Positions 5,397 through 9,481 of a DNA stretch of 9,481 nucleotides are shown piece after piece. This DNA is from JBOHDX01 sp050700835 (GTDB lineage: Bacteria; Actinomycetota; Actinomycetes; Propionibacteriales; Nocardioidaceae). The notes below the pieces were generated by a model that did no database searches, was not told the DNA's origin, and saw only the letters and a program-made list of their open reading frames with translations. The DNA lies in NCBI GenBank assembly GCA_050700835.1, contig JBOHDX010000019.1, forward strand, positions 1-9,481, read 5' to 3'. The stretch's first letter is position 1, and each line of letters begins with the position of its first letter. The translations under genes and the position numbers were made by a program.

Positions 5397-5777
5397 GCGA
5401 ACCTGCGCGGCACCGCCCGCAACTCCGCCCGGCAGCGGGCCATGGCCCTGCTCGACCGGGTCGGCCTCGCCGCCAAGGCACACCGCCGTCCGGCCCGGCT
5501 GTCCGGCGGCGAGCGACACCGCGTCAGCGTCGCACGCGCCCTGATGGGCGACCCGGCCGTCCTGTTGGTCGACGAACCCACCTCCGCGCTCGACCACGAA
5601 CGCGGCGCCGCTGTCGTCGAACTGCTGCGCGAGATCACCCACGAGCAGCACCTCGCGACCGTCATGGTCACCCACGTCCTGCAGCACCTGCACCTGATCG
5701 ACCGCACCGTCCGGATGCAGGACGGCCGACTCGCCGTAACCTGGCAGCAACTCGGCGCGACACCCACGACCACGTGA
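5397..5777 (+). pseudogene. C-terminal half of an ABC-transporter ATPase
   Basis: The frame reads ANLRGTARNSARQRAMALLD, then the ABC signature LSGGERHRVSVARAL (from 5499), Walker B with catalytic glutamate VLLVDEPTSALD, and the switch histidine in VMVTHV. This is the second half of a LolD/MacB/FtsE-like export or lipoprotein-release ATPase. The first 100 or so residues with Walker A and the Q-loop are missing, because a stop (5385-5387) and unrelated DNA precede it. Without Walker A it cannot bind ATP. No permease gene lies nearby. An ATG at 5442 could still start a 111-residue product, but I regard it as a remnant. Confidence 0.75.
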
Positions 5778-5863
5778 CCTGCCGCCAACCACCCTCGCGG
5801 GCCGCCCGAGTTCTGTCCCGCTGAGGGATCGGAGCACGTTGCCTGGGGGTCGCGGAACCACGT

Positions 5864-6817
5864 TCACCCGGCGACTGATCGCGCCATCTTCGCCGCCACC
5901 TCGGCGACCGCCTCGCGCAGCTCCGGACCGCCCTCGACGGTGATCTCGAAGGGCATGCCGGCCAGCCACTCGCCGGCGTACATCGTCGGGTTGCTGGTGC
6001 TGCCGGTGACGACGCAGCGGTCGTCGCCCAGCGGTTCCAGCCGACCCATCGTGGGGCGGAGGTACGGCGCCACCTCGACCGCCGGCGCGTGGAAGACCAC
6101 CCGCGCGTCGTGCTCCCATCCGGACGCGAGGTTCTCCTCGAGCACCGCCACCGGGTCGAGCCCCTCGGGGGCCTCGAAGGTCCGGGTGCCCTCGCCGACG
6201 GCGGTCACCCGGTCGATGCGATAGGTGCGCACGGCGTCCGCGTGGTGGGCGAAGCAGAGGAGGTACCACCGCCCGTAGCGCACGACCACGGACCACGGGT
6301 CCACGTCGAAGGAGTGGCTGTGGCCGGCGGCGCTGCGATAGCCGATGCGCACCTGGCGCTGCTCGCCCACCGCCTCGACCAGCGCGCTGGTGATCTCGGG
6401 GTCGGGGCGGGCCCATCGGTCGGGGACGGCGTGGGCGTGCTCGCGCATCGTCGCCGCCTGTCGCGCGACGTGGACCGGGAGAGCGCGGATGATCTTGCCG
6501 AGCCCGGACCCGACGGGATCCTCGTTGTCCGCGGCGGCGTGCCGGCCGTCGAGGACCGCCATCACGAGGCCGAGTGCCTCGGCGGCGGTGAATACGAGGG
6601 GCGGCAGCCGCACCCCGCGGCCGAGCCGGTAGCCGCCGTACGGACCCCGCACCGACTCGACCGGGATGCCGGCCTCGCGCAGGATCGCGACGTAGCGGCG
6701 GGCGGCGCGGTCGGTGACGCCGAGTCGCGCTGCCAGGTGGTTGGCGGTGCAGCCCGGTCGGTTCTGCAGGATCTCCAGGGTCCGCAGGGCCCGCGCGGTC
6801 GGGCTCGTCTCACTCAT
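5864..6817 (-). CDS. WYL-domain transcriptional regulator (YafY family)
   Basis: This 317-residue protein starts MSETSPTARALRTLEILQNR. A winged helix-turn-helix covers residues 8 to about 70 (CTANHLAARLGVTDRAARRYVAILREAGIPV, then the wing GPYGGYRL). The WYL ligand-binding domain spans about 140-215, with the literal WYL at 184-186 in YGRWYLLCF and RTYRIDRV after it. A C-terminal WCX-type segment follows. Such regulators sense a small ligand or nucleic acid and repress or activate neighbours. The gene is divergent from the DinB-hydrolase operon with only 69 bases between start codons, so that operon is its likely target along with itself. A long in-frame extension upstream is antisense to the DinB gene and rejected. 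Confidence 0.92.
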   Translation of the reverse strand: MSETSPTARALRTLEILQNRPGCTANHLAARLGVTDRAARRYVAILREAGIPVESVRGPYGGYRLGRGVRLPPLVFTAAEALGLVMAVLDGRHAAADNEDPVGSGLGKIIRALPVHVARQAATMREHAHAVPDRWARPDPEITSALVEAVGEQRQVRIGYRSAAGHSHSFDVDPWSVVVRYGRWYLLCFAHHADAVRTYRIDRVTAVGEGTRTFEAPEGLDPVAVLEENLASGWEHDARVVFHAPAVEVAPYLRPTMGRLEPLGDDRCVVTGSTSNPTMYAGEWLAGMPFEITVEGGPELREAVAEVAAKMARSVAG

Positions 6818-6886
6818 CCGGCCAGACTGACATCGGACAGACCGATCCGGAAGGAGAACGTCCGGAACCAAACTTAGGCTGGGGCC
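6818..6886. promoter_or_regulatory. Divergent promoter region with candidate operators
   Basis: Rightward, TAGGCT (6875-6880) fits the TAnnnT -10 pattern and ends six bases before ATG 6887, so the DinB message is probably leaderless. Leftward, CAGTCT (6829-6824, minus strand) stands at the same six-base distance from ATG 6817. Two symmetrical elements lie between them: ATCGG-ACAGA-CCGAT (6832-6846) and the palindrome TCCGGA at 6846-6851, repeated at 6861-6866. These are plausible binding sites for the WYL regulator. Confidence 0.45.
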
Positions 6887-7624
6887 ATGAACGCATCCAC
6901 CGCTTCTCTGCCCCGTGGCGCGCACGTCGAGCACACAGACCTGCGGGCCATCTCCTTCCACCACGTCCGCTTCGTCGGGCTCGAGCTGGTCGATGTCGAG
7001 ATCACCGGCGAGATCGAGGGCGTGACGATCAACGGGGTCGACATCGGCCCGCTGGTCGAGGCCGAGCTCGACCGCCGCATGCCCGACCGTACGAAGATGC
7101 ACCCGAGCACGGTCGCGGGGTTCCAGGAGGCGTGGGCGACCCTGGAGCGACTCTGGTCCGAGACCGAGGACCGCGCCCGAGCACTGCCGCCCGAGCTCCT
7201 GCACGAGCGGGTCCGCGACGAGTGGTCGTTCATCGAGACGCTGCGCCACCTCGGCTTCGCGAGCGCCGCGTGGGTGAGCCGGATGGTGCTCGGCGATGCC
7301 GTGCCGTGGCACCCGCTCGACCTTCCCTGGGACGACGCGCCCGGCTGGGACGGTATCCCCTGGGACCGCGAGGTACGTCCGTCGCTGGCCGAGGTCCTCG
7401 CCGTACGCCGCAGGCGCCAGGCCATGGTCCGCGACGTGATCACCGCCCTGACCCCCGAGCAGCTCGACGAGACCGTCACCCGGACCGAGCCCGGGTGGCC
7501 GCAGCTCAAGGACTTCCCACTGGCACAGTGCCTGTTCATCGTGGTCAACGAGGAATGGCACCACCGGCTCTACGCCGAACGAGACCTGGGCGCACTCACC
7601 GCTTCGACGAAGACGGAGAACTGA
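6887..7624 (+). CDS. DinB-family protein
   Basis: This 245-residue protein has two parts. Residues 10-60 (ADL-type repeats such as HTDLRAISFHHVRFVGLELVDVEI) look like a short strand-rich cap found in some actinobacterial DinB proteins. From about residue 75 on comes a four-helix DinB domain with EWSFIETLRHLGFASAAW (His121) and NEEWHHRLYAERDL (His225/His226), which can supply the metal-binding histidines of the fold. Members include thiol-dependent enzymes and many of unknown function, so the activity stays open. It is the first gene of a two-gene operon, with the hydrolase starting one base after its stop, and is divergent from the WYL regulator. Confidence 0.85.
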   Translation: MNASTASLPRGAHVEHTDLRAISFHHVRFVGLELVDVEITGEIEGVTINGVDIGPLVEAELDRRMPDRTKMHPSTVAGFQEAWATLERLWSETEDRARALPPELLHERVRDEWSFIETLRHLGFASAAWVSRMVLGDAVPWHPLDLPWDDAPGWDGIPWDREVRPSLAEVLAVRRRRQAMVRDVITALTPEQLDETVTRTEPGWPQLKDFPLAQCLFIVVNEEWHHRLYAERDLGALTASTKTEN

Positions 7625-7625
7625 C

Positions 7626-8309
7626 ATGGACATCGTGCTCATCGCCGGCATGTGGCTCGACGCGACGGCCTGGGAGGACGTGGTGCCGGAGCTGGAGAAG
7701 CTCGGCCACCGCCCCGTCGCCCTGACGCTGCCCGGCCAGGGAGACGGCGACAACACTGCGACGTACGCTGACCAGGTCGCCGCCGTCACGGCGGCCGTGG
7801 ACGCCGCCGACGGCCCGGCCCTCGTGGTGGGTCACTCGGCCGCGTGCGCCCTCGCCTGGGTCGCGGCGGACGCGCGGCCCGAGAAGCTGGCGCACGTGGC
7901 GCTGATCGGCGGCATGCCGAGCGCCGACGGCCAGTCGTACTTCGGCGCCTTCGAACCGGTCGACGACGTCGTGCCGTTCCCGGGCTGGGAGCCCTTCGAG
8001 GGTCCCGACTCCGACGACATGTCGGCCGAGCTCAAGGCGGCGGTGGCGCATGGTGCGATCGCGGTGCCGGCCGCGATCACCCAAGGCGTCGTGCACCTGA
8101 GCGACGACCGTCGCTACGAGGTGCCCGTGACGATGGTCTGCCCGGAGTTCACGCCGGCCCAGGCCAAGGAATGGGTCGAGGCCGGCGAGATCCCCGAGTT
8201 GGCGAAGGCGAGGCGGGTCGACTACGTCGACATCGACTCCGGCCACTGGCCGATGTACACCAAGCCGGTCGAGCTCGCGCGCATCCTCGCGGACTGCACC
8301 GGGGCCTGA
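7626..8309 (+). CDS. Alpha/beta-fold hydrolase
   Basis: The protein is 227 residues. IVLIAGMWLDATAWEDVVPELEKLGHRPVALTLPGQGDG forms the first strands and the oxyanion region. The nucleophile elbow is GHSAACA with Ser71, and the C-terminal SGHWPM carries the catalytic His207. The acid of the triad cannot be placed with confidence. It resembles small esterase or hydrolase proteins of the EstC/salicylate-esterase-like group. The substrate is unknown and I see no signal peptide. GGAG lies seven bases before ATG 7626, and only one base separates it from the DinB stop, so the two genes are co-transcribed. A terminator-like hairpin follows. Confidence 0.92.
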   Translation: MDIVLIAGMWLDATAWEDVVPELEKLGHRPVALTLPGQGDGDNTATYADQVAAVTAAVDAADGPALVVGHSAACALAWVAADARPEKLAHVALIGGMPSADGQSYFGAFEPVDDVVPFPGWEPFEGPDSDDMSAELKAAVAHGAIAVPAAITQGVVHLSDDRRYEVPVTMVCPEFTPAQAKEWVEAGEIPELAKARRVDYVDIDSGHWPMYTKPVELARILADCTGA

Positions 8310-8315
8310 GCCCGT

Positions 8316-8329
8316 TTGCGGATCCGCAA
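8316..8329. promoter_or_regulatory. Perfect 14-bp palindrome after the hydrolase gene
   Basis: TTGCGGATCCGCAA is fully self-complementary, six bases after the hydrolase stop and 47 bases before the TacA start. It may be part of the transcript end or an operator for the decayed TA locus that follows. Sequence alone does not decide. Confidence 0.35.
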
Positions 8330-8336
8330 CTGAAAC

Positions 8337-8365
8337 ACCTCGTCCGGACAGTGCCCGGACGAGGT
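8337..8365 (+). terminator. Stem-loop terminator of the DinB-hydrolase operon
   Basis: ACCTCGTCCGG (8337-8347) pairs perfectly with CCGGACGAGGT (8355-8365) around the seven-base loop ACAGTGC. It lies 27 bases after the hydrolase stop. There is no U-tract, as is common in actinobacteria. It ends 11 bases before the ATG of the TacA remnant, so it could also sit over that gene's promoter. Confidence 0.65.
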
Positions 8366-8376
8366 ACGTAGCCAAT

Positions 8377-8523
8377 ATGAGCGACGCAGCGTTTCCACCT
8401 TCCCAAGCGCCATCGGCTTGAGGTCCGCGTGACCCCGGAGCAGGATGCCCTCATCCGCGAGGCCGCGGACCTGGAGCACGCGACCGTGACCTCCTTCCTG
8501 CTCGACACCGTGACCGCGCGGTC
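8377..8523 (+). pseudogene. Frameshifted, truncated TacA-family (DUF1778) antitoxin
   Basis: ATG 8377 gives MSDAAFPPSQAPSA and a stop. If one C is removed near 8402-8404, the sequence instead continues SKRHRLEVRVTPEQDALIREAADLEHATVTSFLLDTVTAR. This is the hallmark N-terminal ribbon-helix-helix of TacA antitoxins, which bind and repress and also neutralise TacT acetyltransferase toxins. Similarity ends near 8523, so the C-terminal toxin-binding part is missing, and no GNAT toxin gene follows. The methyltransferase gene's 3' end begins 21 bases later on the other strand. The frameshift could be a sequencing error, but the truncation could not. Confidence 0.75.
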
Positions 8524-8543
8524 AGGCCGACGCAGGCAGGTCC

Positions 8544-9278
8544 TTAGGTCTCCGGGTACCAGCGAATGCACAACGCGTCGTGAGTGAGGGGCGCGGTTGT
8601 CGCCCCCGCCGTCGCACACGTTCGCGCGACCAAGTGCTCGGTCTCGTCGAGTGCCGCCTCGCACTCGTCCTCGGGTAATAGGCGGACGTGCGAGACCGTC
8701 GACACGAAACCTCGCCACTGCTGCGGCGTGAGTGTCCACGTCCAGCGGAACGCACGCTGCTCGGCCCGGCCCGTCGAGAGTCCGAGATGACCCAGAGGAT
8801 CGAGATCGTCAGGGCGTTGCAGCGCCGGGTCAAGCCTCAGCGCCTGCCACTCCCAGTCATGCTGCAGTACAGGAACGTTCCATACGCAGCCCAGCCAGCC
8901 GTTGGGCCGGAGCACGCGGGCCACCTCGGCGGCGGCCTCGCTCTTGGGGAACCAGTGCCAGGCATCTGCGACGACGACCGCGTCGACTGAGGCGTCACCG
9001 AGCGGGAGGTTTGCGGCTCCCGCCTCGTGGATTCGCAGCCCGGGGTGGCGCTGGCTGATGATTCCCAGCATTCGCCCATCGGGCTCCACGACGTCGAGTT
9101 CGAAGTCGCGCTCAATCAGACGATCGGTCAACTTCCCCGTCCCCGCACCGATCTCGGCAACGTGCGCTCCGCCGGGCGGTACAAGCCAGTCCACGGCCGC
9201 GTCGGGGTAGGTGGGACGCCAGTCGTCGTACTCATTGGCCCAGGCCCCGAAGGAGGTTGGGCGGATTCTGGCGGTCAT
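8544..9278 (-). CDS. Class I SAM-dependent methyltransferase with IS-derived start
   Basis: The protein is 244 residues from ATG 9278. SFGAWANEYDDWRPTYPDAA (residues 9-28) is the usual opening of an actinobacterial methyltransferase group. Motif I VAEIGAGTG (40-48) binds SAM, VVEPDG (63-68) the ribose, and VVVADAWHWF (101-110) is the motif IV region. The substrate is unknown. The ATG overlaps the transposase stop in ATGA, and the first six codons (MTARIR) fall within the IS30 terminal repeat. The element therefore landed at the very 5' end of this gene and supplies its start codon. Expression would come from transcripts through the transposase. The native start and promoter seem lost, though the domain itself is complete. 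Confidence 0.85.
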   Translation of the reverse strand: MTARIRPTSFGAWANEYDDWRPTYPDAAVDWLVPPGGAHVAEIGAGTGKLTDRLIERDFELDVVEPDGRMLGIISQRHPGLRIHEAGAANLPLGDASVDAVVVADAWHWFPKSEAAAEVARVLRPNGWLGCVWNVPVLQHDWEWQALRLDPALQRPDDLDPLGHLGLSTGRAEQRAFRWTWTLTPQQWRGFVSTVSHVRLLPEDECEAALDETEHLVARTCATAGATTAPLTHDALCIRWYPET

Positions 9279-9285
9279 CGCAACA
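9262..9285. repeat. Terminal inverted repeat of the right IS30-like element
   Basis: Read on the plus strand from outside inward, it runs from CGGATTCTGGCGGT to TCGCAACA. It aligns with the left element end (120-97, reverse complement) at about 19 of 24 positions without gaps. It overlaps both the last codons of the transposase and the first codons of the methyltransferase. The exact outer base is uncertain. Confidence 0.65.
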
Positions 9286-9481
9286 GCAGTGGTCCAATCA
9301 GTTCGATTGGCTTCTTGAACTGTAGGCGTTTGCGGGGTCTGTCGTTGAGCTCGGCGGCGACGGCGTCGAGGTGCTCTTCGGTGTGGACCGACAGATCGGT
9401 GCCCTTCGGGAAGTACTGGCGGAGCAGGCCGTTGGTGTTCTCGTTGGTCGCCCGCTGCCACGGCGAGTGCGGGTCGCAGAA
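9275..9481 (-). CDS. IS30-family transposase, C-terminal part (runs off the right edge)
   Basis: The minus strand reads 68 residues beginning FCDPHSPWQRATNENTNGLL, followed by RQYFPKGTDLSVHTEEHLDAV, and it ends in PIELIGPLLLR before a stop. NENTNGLLRQYFPKGTDL is the hallmark of IS30 transposases. Its glutamate (visible residue 14) is the last catalytic acid of the DDE triad, which cuts DNA at the element ends. LNDRPRKRLQFKKP is the standard C-terminal block. The gene runs in the same direction as the left partial transposase, so the two elements are in direct orientation. The stop TGA overlaps the methyltransferase ATG by three bases within ATGA. Confidence 0.92.
   Translation of the reverse strand, partial: FCDPHSPWQRATNENTNGLLRQYFPKGTDLSVHTEEHLDAVAAELNDRPRKRLQFKKPIELIGPLLLR

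Noticed and set aside
6089..6877. A 262-residue plus-strand frame across the WYL regulator
   Set aside because: It is the antisense of an intact regulator gene, and its composition is His/Arg/Gly/Ala-rich without motifs.
6818..7789. Long N-terminal extension of the WYL regulator frame on the minus strand
   Set aside because: It covers the divergent promoter and the antisense of the DinB and hydrolase genes. The regulator's winged helix begins naturally at ATG 6817.
9279..9461. Extension of the methyltransferase frame upstream of ATG 9278
   Set aside because: This DNA encodes the IS30 transposase C-terminus in another frame with clear family residues. The extended frame gives only Arg/Pro-rich sequence.
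1..9481. CRISPR arrays, tRNA or rRNA genes, phage genes
   Set aside because: No regularly spaced repeats, no tRNA-like cloverleaf and no phage structural or integrase motifs were seen on either strand by eye.

Overview
The window looks like a patchwork accessory island from a high-GC Gram-positive bacterium (Actinomycetota). The evidence is the GC-rich codon use, frequent GTG starts, WYL and DinB families typical of that phylum, and several promoters that appear to start transcription exactly at an ATG (leaderless mRNA). I cannot name the genus. The window begins and ends inside IS30-family transposase sequence. The first bases carry the N-terminus of one transposase, and the last 207 bases carry the C-terminus of another. 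Both are on the minus strand, and their terminal inverted repeats match. About 9.1 kb (roughly 121-9261) therefore sits between two directly oriented IS30-like ends, like the cargo of a composite transposon or a contig broken at repeats.

Layout from left to right: IS30 5' end (1-120); a strong hairpin (165-209); an intact mazEF-type toxin-antitoxin (TA) pair (246-805, +); a large beta-helix protein gene on the minus strand whose 3' end seems lost and which runs antisense into mazF (681-2195); an intact Phd/YefM-RelE pair (2498-3003, -) with a repeat-based promoter; an N-terminal remnant of a short-chain dehydrogenase (about 3106-3305, +); an intact ParD-ParE pair (3353-3999, +); a SAM-dependent methyltransferase (4062-4799, -); a decayed MazF-like toxin (5031-5229, -); the C-terminal half of an ABC-transporter ATPase without its Walker A half (5397-5777, +); a WYL-domain regulator (5864-6817, -) divergent from a DinB-family gene plus alpha/beta-hydrolase operon (6887-8309, +); a terminator hairpin; a frameshifted and truncated TacA (DUF1778) antitoxin (8377-8523, +); and a second SAM-dependent methyltransferase (8544-9278, -) whose first codons lie inside the IS30 end.

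Three intact TA modules of different families and remnants of two more occur within about 8.3 kb, mixed with gene fragments. This suggests a region that repeatedly gains and loses DNA. A perfect 19-bp inverted repeat (823-841 and 4003-4021) lies just downstream of both the mazF-type and the parE toxin genes, which makes past recombination between these loci plausible. The one coherent chromosomal-type unit is the WYL regulator / DinB / hydrolase block, where the regulator probably controls the divergent two-gene operon. I found no tRNA, rRNA, CRISPR array or phage genes.
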